Below, piece by piece: positions 20,886 to 64,000 of a stretch of 64,000 bases of DNA. Numbering within the stretch: position 1 is the stretch's first letter; each line of letters opens with the position of its first letter. The position numbers were made by a program, and so were the translations under genes. The notes beneath the pieces were generated by a model. It saw only the letters and a program-made list of their open reading frames with translations. It was not told the DNA's origin and did no database searches. Origin of the DNA: Silurus meridionalis. Its lineage: Eukaryota > Chordata > Actinopteri > Siluriformes > Siluridae. Location of the stretch: assembly GCF_014805685.1 (NCBI RefSeq), contig NC_060899.1, positions 15,762,954-15,826,953 on the forward strand, read 5' to 3'.

Positions 20886-21144
20886 CTGCCTGTGTGAACT
20901 CAACACCTTCTGACCAATCAAGATCCAGGATTCAGCATCGGGGAACAAGAAAACTGAATATTCCCAGGACTTGTAGCAACACCGATCTCCTGCCGCGGCA
21001 TGCTAAAATGGCTAGCTGCATGCTAGCTTAAAACCAATCTGCTTTCAAGAAAGCTAACGGGACGTCCAGCTAAAAACGGTCTTTAGGCGTTAGCTGGATC
21101 AGCGTATGTTGTGTGTATAAATGCTAATACTTTGTACATTTTAG

Positions 21145-21150
21145 AATAAA
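21145..21150 (+). promoter_or_regulatory. Poly(A) signal of tti1
   Basis: AATAAA with a strong GT-rich downstream element 20-45 bp later. It is the first canonical hexamer after the tti1 stop. Confidence 0.7.
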
Positions 21151-21170
21151 CGTCTCAACCCTTTGCGTGT

Positions 21171-23372
21171 CTTTGTTTGTTTGTTTACAGCGTCAGTGTG
21201 AGTGTTGTGAGCGAGCGTTGGTGTTTGGCAACCGTGACTGTGCTCGGCACCAGTGTGGGCTCTGAGGTGTCTCCTGACATCTTAATGCATGTTTTAGCTG
21301 CAGGCATAGACGTCTGCCTCATGCACTTTGTGTTAGCGAGCTAGCGCTTTATCTGCTGCTATTTATCCTGCTGCCAAAGCCGATGGCTCGACCATTACTC
21401 ATAAAGGGGGCCGGTCGGACCAGCAGGTTTCCTCTGGAGCGTGACTGATAAGCCGGCTCGCTAGCTTCATTACACAGGTGTTTGGCTCGGTGGCATGCCA
21501 GCCGTCTGACTGATTAACGGTCATTAAGAGCGACGGGGACAGCTGCGGTGACGAGACGACGGAGGAAAACGCCGATTAGGCGGGTGGTGAGCGTACGATT
21601 AGCGCCACAGTGTCGCCCTTTTTGCGCTGATTTTTACGCAAAAACTTCAGAGCACTAACACAGGCGTACGTACGCTTCCAGTGGATTCCTCGCCCCGATT
21701 CCTCCGCATTACACAAGAGTTCCTCTGCTCCTGGAGATACAGCGGCAACTCTAATCCATCTTAATTGATCCAGCTGATGAAGGTCTACAGGAGCATCAGA
21801 GTTACAAGAGATGGTCATTAATTCTCTACACATTGGCTGCTAAGAGCTTGCAGATAAAGGAAGCTGGATTTTATGAGATGCTAATCCTTTCTAACAAGGC
21901 AGAGTTGTTACATTTTTGAGAGTTGCGACGACGGAGAGTGAAGTATTTTTTTTTTTTTTACTTAACTAATTCATATTCATTCATTAATGCGACATTGAAT
22001 TTACAATAAAAATGCGACTCACAGAAACGTGTATTAATTTAATTTTTTTTGCAGATTTTTGTTTTATTTGATAAAAGCATAACATTGAAGATGAAACGAA
22101 CACTCTAGAGGATATTTAATCGTACCGCATTTTTTTACATGTATCTCTTACAAAAAAAATAAATACAAGTTAGAAATGATGAGGGCTTCATATATATATG
22201 AATCATGTATCATAGCTATACATTAAATAATGGAGCAAAAAAAAAAACACAAAGAAAACAAAATGAATATATTACATCAACAAGAACATCCGCATCCGTC
22301 CAATTGGATCGCGGCATCCAATCGGATCTTAAACTGTCGAAAATGGGATGTTTGTTTATTTATTTAACATCAGAGTGGCGATTTGAGGTTATCAGGGGTC
22401 ATGTGGATAAAAGCGCAACTAATAAAAAGGCAGAAAAGAAGGCTTTGGCGCCCCCTGTCCTACAGTGAAAAAACACGACATAATAATAATGTGCGAGATC
22501 CAGGGTTGAGTTCCAGTAATTAGTGTATTTTTATTTTATTTTTAGCCCAAGCTGTGGCATATTGCTCTTCGACACCACACTCGGAGCAGCAGAGGACATA
22601 AGAAAATACCATACCAGAAATAAAAAACTGGAGTGCTTTAATAAGGGAATTTACATACAGAATTAGTGTAATTATAAGGGTTAAAGGGTATATGGGTTGC
22701 CAGGTATAATAGAAAAAAACACCCAAGTAGAACACTCACTGCCATTTTATTAGGTCCACGCTGGTAAAGGAACATGAAGAAGAATGTGATTATGAATAGG
22801 AACATTTCTCATTGAATGTGAATGTGTACACATGGCAGCCTGGTCAGGATCACAGCGAGTTAAGCGAGTACGGAATCGTTTTGGGATCTGAGGACATTTT
22901 GCTAGAAAGTACGGCGGGCAGGAAAATGCGTAATTCCTGCGTAAAGAGGAATTGGAACTGGAATGATGTAGAAGAGGCCGAGAAACTGTCAGAGCCAGAA
23001 TTCACACACCATGCTGAGATTTTACTGTGAGCTTTAGTTTAAATACAGAGATGATTTTGGAGCTGTTCATAATCTCTGGTATCACAATTCCTTCAATATA
23101 GTCAAACTTTTCTGGTATTTTCTATTATAATAACGATAATAATAAATAATATTTTTTCTAGATACGATTTGAAGATCCGCTGCTCTATTGCTTTTTTTTT
23201 CGCTTTTTATGTCTACAAAGAACCAAATGATCTGCCAGTAGAAAAAAAAACATCAAGCTTGAAATTCCTGCAAACACAATCCTGGATGATCCCACGTATG
23301 ATTCCCCTGCTAAGCATCCCAAGATTTTTGAGGAACAGATGTTTGGAGAGGTTCCTCATCAACTCCACGCTT
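21171..23372. other. Spacer between convergent tti1 and vstm2l
   Basis: No gene is seen. 21330-21830 is balanced in composition, free of simple repeats and looks like conserved regulatory DNA (see findings). 21940-22560 is AT-rich with A- and T-runs. The remainder is unremarkable. Confidence 0.5.
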
Positions 23373-23378
23373 TTTATT
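23373..23378 (-). promoter_or_regulatory. Candidate poly(A) signal of vstm2l
   Basis: AATAAA on the minus strand about 285 bp after the stop. Between stop and signal lies a (TG)n tract (23616-23650) that would be (CA)n in the 3' UTR. A longer 3' UTR is possible. Confidence 0.4.
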
Positions 23379-23613
23379 CCCAGCCCCCGTGAGCGATCGT
23401 ATTAACGCAAAATGATAAAAAAAAAACGTAAACGGTGAAGTAGAATGAAATAATGAAAGTTCGAATCTTTCTGTCTCTGTCCTTCAGAAAAAAAAAAGCG
23501 AGAACGTCGTAAGAAACATTTCGCGACATGCACCGGCTCGTCTGAGAACATTTATACAATAATATACACTGTGTTTCAAGGGGGAAAAGCTATAGGAGAA
23601 CAGATTAGGACTG

Positions 23614-23656
<43 letters not shown>

Positions 23657-23660
23657 GGCC

Positions 23661-54722
<31,062 letters not shown>

Positions 54723-54853
54723 GTCGCCTCTGCTGGAGGAGGAAGAGGAGGAGGAGGAGGAGGACACCGCCTCACCTTCACACCTTCAGGGTTTCACCGT
54801 TATACCTAGGATAGATCCACACCCGGGGAAGGAGGTATACTAGTGGCTAAGTG

Positions 54854-54914
<61 letters not shown>

Positions 54915-55050
54915 AGTAGGTTGCGCTTCTCCCCGTCGCTGCTCCGCAACTGCGCTCTCAGACTCAGCATCACATACTAGAGCGCGTGCGGCGGAGGGAT
55001 ACAGCGAGGAGTGAGGCGGAGTGATCGCTTCTCAGATATTCACCACTAAA
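54723..55050 (-). promoter_or_regulatory. Probable vstm2l promoter and 5' UTR
   Basis: CpG-containing sequence directly upstream of the ATG (for example 'agagcgcgtgcggcggaggg' near 54980), interrupted by GA repeats 54861-54913. No TATA box is placed with confidence. Confidence 0.5.
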
Positions 55051-55053
55051 GAC

Positions 55054-55056
55054 TGA

Positions 55057-55149
<93 letters not shown>
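55054..55149. repeat. (CTAT)n = (GATA)n microsatellite
   Basis: About 24 uninterrupted units just upstream of the presumed vstm2l promoter. Confidence 0.95.
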
Positions 55150-55369
55150 CCAAGCCCTATAAAAAGTACATGTACAATAATAAATGTAAGATGTATTTGT
55201 TGCTGTTGTTATTGTGCGTGTTCTCCTCGTTTCTGTATGGGATTCCTCTGGGTTCTATGGTTTTCTCCAATTTTAGACAGATTCTAAATGTTCTGATTTG
55301 TCTATAAATCAATTGATTAATTTAATTTATATATGATGTACATGATAACTTAGTAAAGACATTCAATGT

Positions 55370-55370
<1 letters not shown>

Positions 55371-55426
<56 letters not shown>

Positions 55427-55527
55427 TAGATAGATAGATAGATAGACAAGCAATGTTCTAATTTGTTTATCAGTTATAATTGACTAATTGACGTTGTATG
55501 TGATGTACATGAGGTGAAATGTAGTGT

Positions 55528-55572
<45 letters not shown>
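55371..55572. repeat. Paired (GACA)n tracts with GATA
   Basis: GACA/GATA 55371-55445 and GACA 55530-55572, each preceded by a similar 'gatgtacatga..gtgtacagacaga' flank, suggesting a local duplication. Confidence 0.9.
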
Positions 55573-55926
55573 TATGTCCGTCACCTGCTTGTCCTGAGAT
55601 GAAATGTTTAACTCAACTGTTTGGTTTCAATTGAGGCACACAAAGAGCTACAAGTCAACCAGGCGGAAAAGACAATTATTCCAGCATCTCTGAGGTGTGA
55701 AATTAGAGCCGGAGCACCGCCGCTGCCATCATGGCTGATATGAGGAGCGCGTGACTTCCTGCCAATTTAATATGCAGATTAGGACTCGTCTTATTACAGG
55801 TGCAGTTTGGATAGAAGAGGTGCGAGAGGAGCAGATGTTTCTGCCATGTGAAGGGGCGACCCGGGCCTTCTGTGCCAACACAACCGGCGAGACACCATAG
55901 GGCTGTGAATGGCATTGTCTTTCTCT

Positions 55927-55985
<59 letters not shown>

Positions 55986-56108
55986 ACCGCTCATTTGCTT
56001 TTGGAATCTGGTGTTTCGGCTGAGCGCCATCAGCACCAGTCTGGCTCGAGTGTAAACACCAACATATACACCGTTTTTCTTTTGCATGCAACAGATGGGT
56101 TTAGTGTC

Positions 56109-56154
<46 letters not shown>

Positions 56155-56580
56155 GATGAGAAGATAAACAGAAGCAAGAAGAACACACACCATGTGATGC
56201 TGTTGTAGGAAATTATATACTGTAAGCATTCAGAAACATCCTGAAGTGAGATGTTCCTCTTCCACAGCAGCTACAAAGGGTTTAAATCTTAAGATCATGT
56301 TGTACATTTGTATCTGTTTATGGCTGTGTTTACTGATAGCAATATTCATGCTTTTTTGCCTCCTTTTTTGAACCCGGCGACACTAAGTAGAAGCAAGTAG
56401 AAGTCTGGGAGAAGTTTCTAAAAATTGGGGAACGGCTAAGGAACATCATAAGGAACATAAGGAACATAAGAAACATCATTTTACCTGTCGTTTTTCCCGC
56501 ATGAACCCTCTGCATGTTTCTAAATTGAGAGACAGTGAATAAAGAAATAAAACCCCAAAACTTATAAAGCGGGGATTACT

Positions 56581-56632
<52 letters not shown>

Positions 56633-56915
56633 ATCTACAGACCAGCCATTATTTCTTTCTCGTCTTTTGGATTAGTTTCCAGTGGGGAAAAAAACCCTAA
56701 ATGTTGGCGAATTCCACGTCATTTTATTGCACTCTTTTGCACTGCATCGTTCACCAGTTTAAAAACTAAATATGGCTTTACAGATTCTGGAGAATCGCAC
56801 TGGCCCACGATCCCAAAAGTAAAATCCTGCTTTAGATTCACAGAGGAAAGGATTAGCGCATTTGCAAGCCAGTGACCTTCAACTGTTAAATGTTTACCCC
56901 TCCCAATACACAAGG

Positions 56916-56950
<35 letters not shown>

Positions 56951-57889
56951 AAAAGCAATAAAGATGCAGAGACTACACCGAATATAGGGATGGCGCATTT
57001 GTGGATTCTGGCTAACTCGCTAGCTCAGCACGCTAGTCATTAGCGTAGGAGTGAGACTTGCTGGCTCATTACCGCTGGACAAACATCAAATTATTGACCA
57101 TTAAATCCACACCGGGGGCCCGGAGGCAATTTCTGAAACAAGAGAGCGAGACGAAAGAGCACAAACTCGGAACGCAAAGTAGTTTAGAGACCTAACTGGT
57201 AACGGTGACTTCACATGAGACCTCGGTTTTGTTTTTTTTACATCTATTTCCACAGCAGGTTTGTGGGTTGTCGTTTTTTTAGATTCTTTATAAATAAGAA
57301 AATTATTGCTTTATTGAACAAAAGACACTACAGTCAGGTTTTGTTTGCAGATGACATGAACATGCAGATGGTTTACATGCAGATGGTTTGTGGTTTATGA
57401 ACACATCTGTAACATTATTGACACATTAATAACACATTATACAGAATTATGATGCATTTCAATTGTATCATGTTTTCTTTTTTTTTATTCCAGACCTCCG
57501 ACTTCCCATTTCCAAGATGAATACAGGACAAATAGGTTTAATAACAAAAAAAATGCATTTGAGTGTACAGTCTCCTTAATTAGGATTGACTATATAGGCC
57601 ACGCCCCATTCTACTCCCCCTACTGGCAGGTAGTTAGGCCACACCCCCTCCTCCTTTGCTGAGACGAATGTATACAGAACCCATGATGAATCCTCCTGGA
57701 ATAGGTGTACACAGGCCACGCCTCCTTTTTTTTTTTTTTTTTTTTTTTTACGTAATTCTAAGTTCCTGATTTCTTTTTTTCTAGATACAATGAAAACAGC
57801 ATAAGTAGAGTCAACGACCAGGAAGGAATTAATTTTTTGAGGCATTAAAAAGTCTTAGGACTTATGCCATACGAACATGTAATTTTTTT

Positions 57890-58190
57890 AGTTTTATACT
57901 TAAATGTGGATATTATGCATCGATTGAAAAAGTGTGCATGGTGTAAAAGTTGGCATTTGTATCGCAATGGATCGTTTTGAACATTGCGATACATTTACAC
58001 GTTCTCTCAGCACCGCAGCTGTACGTGTGCTACATGAATATGACGCATCACACTACAGAGACTGAGGCGTGTCCTGAGTCACACAGAATATAGATTAACA
58101 TGGCAGAGGTAGAGCTGCATCTTCACGGAGACAGAAAAAAGAACGTCAGAGTTTCTTTCATCTTTTTATGATTTGCTGTTTGTCTGAACC
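57890..58190. mobile_element. hAT-like MITE fragment
   Basis: Shares 'atgatttgctgtttgtctgaaccaaagaaa' with the inverse of 24247-24275. Both lie beside sequence of the type 'cgatgcgatacgatt'. Short non-autonomous family; termini were not resolved. Confidence 0.45.
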
Positions 58191-58684
58191 AAAGAAAAAA
58201 AAGTGAACTGCAGAGCATCATTATTACCACGGCAACAGATAATAATATTAATATCAATAGTGTTGTTAATAATAATAATACTACTACTAATAATAATCCA
58301 AAAATTGTAATGCTGTGGTTGTTCATTGAGACAGAGAGCCATGGCTTCAGGAAGTCTTGGTCAGGATGAGTGTCTGATGTTCCTTGTGTTGCCATCATTT
58401 GGTTTGACAACATAAACACTCCAGACGACTGGAAACATGCGAGATTGGGTCAGGAAGTGCTCCTGTGTTGGAGATGCTCCATTAGAATGGAAATTAGAAT
58501 TTTTTCTCCAGATAAAGAACGCTCGCGCACACAGACGTGACAAAGAAAATTTAATTACATGTTTTTCAGGTTTCATCACGTCTCAAAGTCTATACAAAAT
58601 GACCTCGATATCCAAAAAGCAACAAAAACACGCATCGGCATCGACCTTCACATTCACTCAGCCTTGATCACTTCATCAAACAAC

Positions 58685-58690
58685 TTTATT
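58685..58690 (-). promoter_or_regulatory. Poly(A) signal of ctnnbl1
   Basis: AATAAA on the minus strand 55 bp after the ctnnbl1 stop, with G/T-rich sequence beyond. It implies a very short 3' UTR. Confidence 0.65.
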
Positions 58691-58744
58691 TACAGAGAAA
58701 CCACAGGGTGCAGAATACGCTCGCTCGCATCCCGATCCGGAGCG

Positions 58745-58833
58745 TTAGAACTCCTCCAGAAGCTCCATGATGCGTTTCTGCTCGCTCAGCCGGTACTCCT
58801 CGTTCTTCCCGTCGCCGATGCTCTCGGCGTGTT
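58745..58833 (-). CDS. ctnnbl1: Beta-catenin-like protein 1, last coding exon
   Basis: Only the 3' end of the gene is in the window. After acceptor 'ctgttttgcag' two bases complete a split codon, then HAESIGDGKNEEYRLSEQKR and IMELLEEF precede a TAA stop. This matches the C-terminus of human CTNNBL1 as I recall it (YAENIGDGRSPEF..EQKRILGLLENF). CTNNBL1 is a nuclear armadillo-repeat protein associated with the PRP19 spliceosomal complex. The neighbour vstm2l and the strand agree with human order. The preceding exon is not seen up to 64000, so the last intron exceeds 5.1 kb or reaches beyond the window. Confidence 0.85.
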
Positions 58834-59674
58834 CTGCAAAACAGGAAACAAAAACGCTGCGTTTTTAAACTTTTACAAACAAAACATGCTTTTCCCCCCT
58901 TCCTCCGATACGTGCTGTGACGCCAATTTATCACGTGACTGAGAAGTTTATGAGCCATAAAGAAGCTGTGGATTTCCACACAGCAGAGGAGGAAAGAGAT
59001 GAAGAACAAATACTTAAGTAGATTTTTCTGGTATCAGTAATTTACTTCTTATACTTTTATATGTATAAATATTTTACTTTCACTCATTACATTTTTACAC
59101 AAAAATCTGTTCTTTCTACTTCTTACATTTTAAAATCAGACTCGTTACTTCAGTTTGAATCTATTTGCTGACATTAATTTGTTCTCACTGCGCCGTTTTC
59201 AGCACATCAACATGTTTGTCATTGTGCAGCTCCTTCAATCCACTGGTGCATCATTTCCTGTCTCTCACACACACACACCACAGACGTAGACTAGTTTCTG
59301 AAGCTCACAATGAGCAGAGCAGAAGGCAGTAAGAAGTTTGGGGTTGATGTGGATGAGACAGAGGGAGTCAGTGATGAGAACATGACTGAGAACAGACACA
59401 TTCCTGATCACCATCATCTTTTCACTGCTTGTGTTCTACATGGTGGATCTTCAGCCTGAATACATTCATTAAAGAACAACAGGTAGTAATAATCACTACT
59501 TTTTACTGAAGAATATGTCAGAGCACAAACATCTTTACTTTAACCTGAGTGAAAAAAGTGCAGCCAGAACTTCAACTTCTACCAGAATCTTTTAAAAACA
59601 TCAGCATCTACACTTCTACTGAGTGAAGGATGTGTGGTGTATGTTCAAGCTATCAGAGTTTTGGTGCTTGTAAG

Positions 59675-59758
<84 letters not shown>

Positions 59759-59881
59759 TATATAAAAATAATTGTGGAGGAAAAGGGCTTCGGTCTGCAG
59801 TTTCAGGACGTGTGCAGACAAAGAGGTCTGCTTCAAAAGGCCAAATACGATTAAGAGCAGCACTTAAATCTGTACCTGTAG

Positions 59882-59958
<77 letters not shown>

Positions 59959-60626
59959 TATCTGAGCACTATTAATGCCTTGTTCTGCTTAACCCATCTC
60001 ACACTCAACACATCACCACCTCTTTCTTCTCACTGCTCTCTCTCTCATTCTCTCAAAGGGCACTTACCAGGCGCGTGTGTGCGTATGTGTGTGTGTGTGC
60101 GTTTTTCCATACGACACTGTATGTTTCCATAAAATCTCATTCATGCGATTGACAGATTGAAGCCACGCCTCCTTCTAAACGGTGATTGACAGGAATATAG
60201 ACCTACTCAAACACAAAGACTAAAGAGATACAGAAGCTACACTATTTCTCTTGGAATCAGTGTACAGAGCCTCGTTCCTCAGGACAGGTACAGAGGCCAC
60301 GCCCTCCTTGTCGCTCACTAGGATTGAGACACACAGGCCACGCCTCCTTCTCCTTTGACTGATAATGAAATACAGAAGCCGCTCTTTCTTTTTCCTTAAT
60401 TGAGCCAAAGGTAAAGTTTGAGATTAAAAACAGTAAACCTTTTTAGGCTTAAACACACACACACACACACACATACACACGAAGGCATGTTATTCGATAG
60501 TGTAGTGGTTTAGGGGAAAATGCAGGCATGGATTATTCTCTTAGCCCTTTCACGACTCGGTGCAGCATCAAACCTGCTTAAAAAGTATGAGCTGAAAAGA
60601 AGAAGAACGGCAGGCATGCTAAAGGG

Positions 60627-60686
<60 letters not shown>

Positions 60687-60780
60687 ATGAATCAGATGCT
60701 ATTTGCATACAGCATAAATAGCAGTGGGAAGGATAATCCCCGCTTGAGCTCAGAGGTGTTGCAACCTTGCGCATCCCATA

Positions 60781-60831
<51 letters not shown>

Positions 60832-61296
60832 AGGCACAATTACACACTCAGATCACGGAGAGGAACAGCCGAAAGTCAGCCTACGCGAAGCTCGTATCAA
60901 GGGCGAGCTCACTCCATGATGCACGGAGACCGAGCCAGGCGGCGAACCTCCTGCTGCGAATCTGCACAAAACGAGCCAGAAAAAAAAAACCAAAAAAAAA
61001 AAAAAAAAAAAAAAAGGCCTGTGACTTTTGCTTCTGCACAAGCTAATTAAATTCCTAATCTCTGCAGCAACAGCGTGGCACGATTCCTCTTTTGTCCTAG
61101 TTACACATTTGATTACACCGAGGAAGTACGAGGGGACTGATGACTTGATTAACAATAAATTCGCTGTAATGAACGCCGGCTGCATTAAAAGAAAAAAGAA
61201 AGAAAAGCTCACGCTCGGTAAGAAGGAGAACAGTCGCGAGGATTATAAATCAGAGTAAAAGAATGCTCAGAAAGAGAAAAAAATGATGTACACACC

Positions 61297-61412
61297 AGGG
61301 TTGTGCGATACTGCCAAAAAAATTGCTTGCTTTGCGATATACTCGATAATGTCACATCATTAAAACAACAATTACGATATGATCTTAAACGTATATCGTA
61401 CACCCCGGGTAC
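61297..61412. mobile_element. Short hAT-like MITE
   Basis: 'cagggttgtgcgatactgcc' at the left and, inverted at the right, 'cccggggtgtacgatatac' form an imperfect terminal inverted repeat around a core with 'gcgatatactcgataatg'. Confidence 0.55.
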
Positions 61413-62684
61413 ACACACTCGCACTTTTCTTACGTTCATTTAATTTCAATTAAATATATGAATAATAAAAACCTCGTAATGTAAAATACAGAAAAGATAA
61501 GAAAGAAAAACGTCAGAATTAATGGCGTCGTTCGTTTGTTGTAAAACACGCTGCGGAGAATCGCTCAGATCGAATTCAACTAAATTATTCTCACAGAACC
61601 ATATCACCTCGCATCAGAAGCTCCGTGACGAAGCTCAGATTGCGATCTAAATAAAAAATTTTATAAATAAAGTGGAAGATGGCAATCTCAGAGCTGCGTG
61701 TGGAGACGATCACAGCTCAGCGCCGGGACGTAAAGCCACCGCTAGCAGACGAAGGGGAAAAAAACAGAGGGGAAAAAGAAATCAGCCGGTGTATTTGATG
61801 GGTCAGTGGTCGGGGCTGAACACTTGACCCCACGACATGCTGCTTGATGAAATCCAGCCTGGAAAAAAACCCACCACAATCACACTGACAGCATGCGGAC
61901 GAGAGGAACAGTGCTCCTGCAATCAGCTCGCATAATAGAGCGACAAAACCGAAAGCTTCAGAAACGAGAGAAAAGAACGAGAAACTGTGTTACCATTTCA
62001 CAATCAGGAGCTGAACCTCGTCGCACGGCATCACGATAAAAACATTTAAACTACACTGTACAGAACGAATAATAGTTTGTATGGAACTATAAGATGGACC
62101 TTGTGTATTAGACTGATTAATCGTTGATTGCTGGAACTAGGCGCTGTCAGCAAAAATCCATAACGATAGTTTTTCCAGCTTCCGGTCCGACGTTATTACG
62201 AGAGCGGCCACTAGAGGCGAATCACTGACTGCACTCGCTGTCATTTGTAATAAAGTTCAGTACCATTTTACATGTGTAGATCTTTTTTTTGTGTGTCAAA
62301 CCAAGTGTGGTATCAAAGATGTTCATGAAACGTTTGTGATGGAACCTTTAGAGGAGCCTTTTTTTTTTAACTAAGGAAGAGTTGAACTGAGACTCATATA
62401 GAACCATGATATAGATTTTTGTTGGATATTCTTTATGTTTTCTGGACCAGCTGGAAGTTTTATGGATCTACATGAATCTTTGTTGAATGGAAGCCTGGTA
62501 TGAAACCTTTGCTAAAGAGAACACTGATATGATTTCAATCAAATGGTTAAATGGTACCTCAGTGAAAATGGACCCGGTAAAAAAAAGCATAAAACCATAA
62601 AAAAAAAAATGCAACCCTGATAAAGAACCATTGAAAAGAACTTTGATATGCAAGTGTTCAGTGGGATCTTGGCTCAGAACCATC

Positions 62685-62785
62685 GCGCGACTTACATTTA
62701 CCTCAGTTATACAACAATTAAGGGTTAAGGACCTTGCTCAAGGGCCCAGCAGTGGTGGTGGTGGGATTTAAACCTATGAACCAAA
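62685..62785 (-). mobile_element. SINE-like fragment, inverted
   Basis: 'gggttaaggaccttgctcaagggcccagcagtggtgg' is the inverse of the core shared with 3955, 14580 and 37535. Confidence 0.6.
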
Positions 62786-64000
62786 TTCTTCATCACTAAA
62801 CAACCACTTTTCCCCTCCTGGGTGTATCCAGTCCCTCGAGGAAAAGTATCTCTGTGAGAGCTTCCAGTACACCAGGCCAAATGAAATATTCCGGTAGGAA
62901 CTATTAAAATTGTGTGTGAATCTTGAACTTGTTCCAGGAATCTTAAAGAACCTTCAAGAATTTCCTTTTTCTAGACATTCAGCCAGAACTTTTGTGGCTT
63001 TTATTGTGCTAGTGATGGGAAGAATCAAATCTTAGGATGGAAGTTACCTTCAATTACTAGGTTTCTGAATCGCACCTCAATTCGGGTAAAAATGTATGCC
63101 AGATGAATACGTCTAAATAAGAAAATCCATTACGACTCTTTCTTTTCAGACTGGCCAAATCAGAGCAAAGCTAATTGGCCTTTAATGACATCTTTTCCCT
63201 GTTAACACTCTTGGTTTAAAGTATACGGATGACTATAATGTACCCCACTGCTACTCTTAACTCGACAGCGAGGGCGAAGTGCCAGCAGTGTTGATGCTCT
63301 GTGGTACCTCTGTGCTGTGTGGTCCTGGCAGTGCTTTCTCTCCACAGGCCTGCTCAAGGCCACAGCTGCTACAAACCCACAGCAGAAAATTTCAATTTAT
63401 CACAGAGGTGGCAGCAATTCCACAGCGTGCCTCCCACACACAAGCTGCTCTCCAAAAGAAAGGGAGGAAAGAAAAAAACAAAAAAAAGAAAAGAGATGCC
63501 TTATGCATTTATTGGAAGGGTTTCTTAAAGGTTCTTGACAGTTTTATAAAAATAACACCTTACTGAAAATTGGTAGATCCGGAAAGTTATAAGGTACAGA
63601 GGAAATCTGTAAAGGACGTGTTTAAATGTAGAATGGGCATCGAGCACTAATGGTGATTGTGCTGAAGTTCATCCGTTATTCAGCTCGCATTTGTTGGCTT
63701 TTGGTGACGGAAGAAAATGTAAAGATGCACACAGGAAAGAAAAAAAAAAAGTTATCCATTCCATTGTTGAAAGTGAAAAGAAACCACTAATATGATTAGT
63801 TAAGGCAGGACGTTTGTTGGTACCACACCAACCGTGGAAAATAATAGAATCAGGATACAGCCATCTGACTGAATCCAATCTCAATGAGCAAAGCATGTTG
63901 AAGGAATGGTGAAGATCAGACCATACAGCTGAAAATGGCCTGAAATGGGTTAAGACATAGAGAACAAACCCAGACTACCAAGTAATTTGTAAGATTAAAG

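Larger units (their letters stand above)
20335..21170 (+). other. tti1: tti1 3' UTR
   Basis: Runs from the stop codon to a canonical AATAAA at 21145-21150, followed by a T/G-rich element (ctttgcgtgtctttgtttg). The middle is a six-copy minisatellite of 48 bp (20608-20885). Confidence 0.7.
54723..58684. other. Region upstream of vstm2l to the end of ctnnbl1
   Basis: Contains the vstm2l promoter and 5' UTR (54723-55050, GC-rich with GGA and GA runs), (CTAT)n 55054-55149, GACA/GATA 55371-55445, GACA 55530-55572, a balanced stretch 55620-55915 that looks regulatory, CT and CA tracts 55930-56152, GA tracts 56585-56630 and 56920-56945, a GGCCACGCC cluster 57590-57730 with a T-run, and a hAT-like fragment 57890-58190. 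No gene is seen. Confidence 0.65.
58834..64000. other. Last intron of ctnnbl1 (part)
   Basis: No exon is recognised. It holds CA tracts 59678-59755 and 59884-59954, a GGCCACGCC cluster 60160-60375, (GA)n 60631-60684, CA 60788-60829, a poly(A) run 60991-61014, a balanced stretch 61015-61215 that looks regulatory, a short hAT-like element 61297-61412 and an inverted SINE-like fragment 62685-62785. The rest is unremarkable. Confidence 0.6.

Noticed and set aside
54723..54767. Upstream in-frame ATG giving a poly-Ser extension of vstm2l
   Set aside because: It would place Ser repeats before the signal peptide and derives from a GGA/TCC repeat. The downstream ATG gives an N-terminus of the expected length.
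60061..60120. Possible upstream ctnnbl1 exon ending at a minus-strand 'cctg|gtaagtgccc' donor
   Set aside because: No acceptor or coding resemblance to the expected preceding exon. The adjoining sequence is a TG repeat.
59616..60132. Open frames rich in Cys-Val or His-Thr
   Set aside because: Translation of two long CA microsatellites in the ctnnbl1 intron.

Overview
The window is nuclear DNA of a vertebrate. Five vertebrate gene families appear with normal GT-AG intron/exon structure, separated by dense microsatellites and many decayed Tc1/mariner elements. The dispersed repeats and compact introns point to a teleost fish. A catfish-like genome would fit the Tc1/mariner and CA/GATA/GACA load, but I cannot prove the order from the sequence. 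No prokaryotic, viral or CRISPR-type system is present.

Layout by coding span: tgm2 (transglutaminase 2 family, + strand, 761-8613, 13 exons, 683 aa); rprd1b (RNA polymerase II CTD-binding regulator, - strand, 13300-9951, 7 exons, 331 aa); tti1 (TELO2-interacting protein 1, + strand, 15168-20334, 7 coding exons plus a probable 5' UTR exon, 1089 aa); vstm2l (secreted V-set Ig protein, - strand, 54722-23661, 4 exons, 213 aa, with a 24 kb first intron); ctnnbl1 (only its last coding exon, - strand, 58833-58745, with the rest beyond the right edge). From memory, this order and these relative orientations match human 20q11.23 (CTNNBL1-VSTM2L-TTI1-RPRD1B-TGM2). That independently supports every assignment, including the short exons.

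The genes are neighbours, not a pathway. tgm2 crosslinks proteins, rprd1b acts on Pol II CTD dephosphorylation, tti1 belongs to the TTT co-chaperone for PIKK kinases, vstm2l is a secreted Ig-domain protein, and ctnnbl1 is a spliceosome-associated armadillo protein. rprd1b and tti1 are head to head with a CpG-rich spacer carrying a palindromic CRE (TGACGTCA), so they probably share a bidirectional promoter. tgm2/rprd1b and tti1/vstm2l are tail to tail.

Non-coding DNA: two internally deleted mariner copies sit in tgm2 introns 2 and 10. At least seven degenerate copies of one Tc1-type family are scattered through the window, one split by a nested retroelement-like insertion. SINE-like and LINE-tail fragments recur. 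vstm2l intron 1 carries 39-bp and 20-bp minisatellites, intron 3 carries a 36-bp one, and an array of GGCCACGCC words recurs in three places. The right third holds GATA/GACA tracts, a (GC)n Z-DNA-prone tract beside vstm2l exon 1, and several stretches of balanced composition that look like regulatory DNA. The most testable unusual points are complementary (GT)n/(AC)n tracts flanking three internal exons, an in-frame tandem acceptor in tti1, divergence of the GTP-pocket residues of the transglutaminase, and the two related CCAAT-bearing minisatellites.
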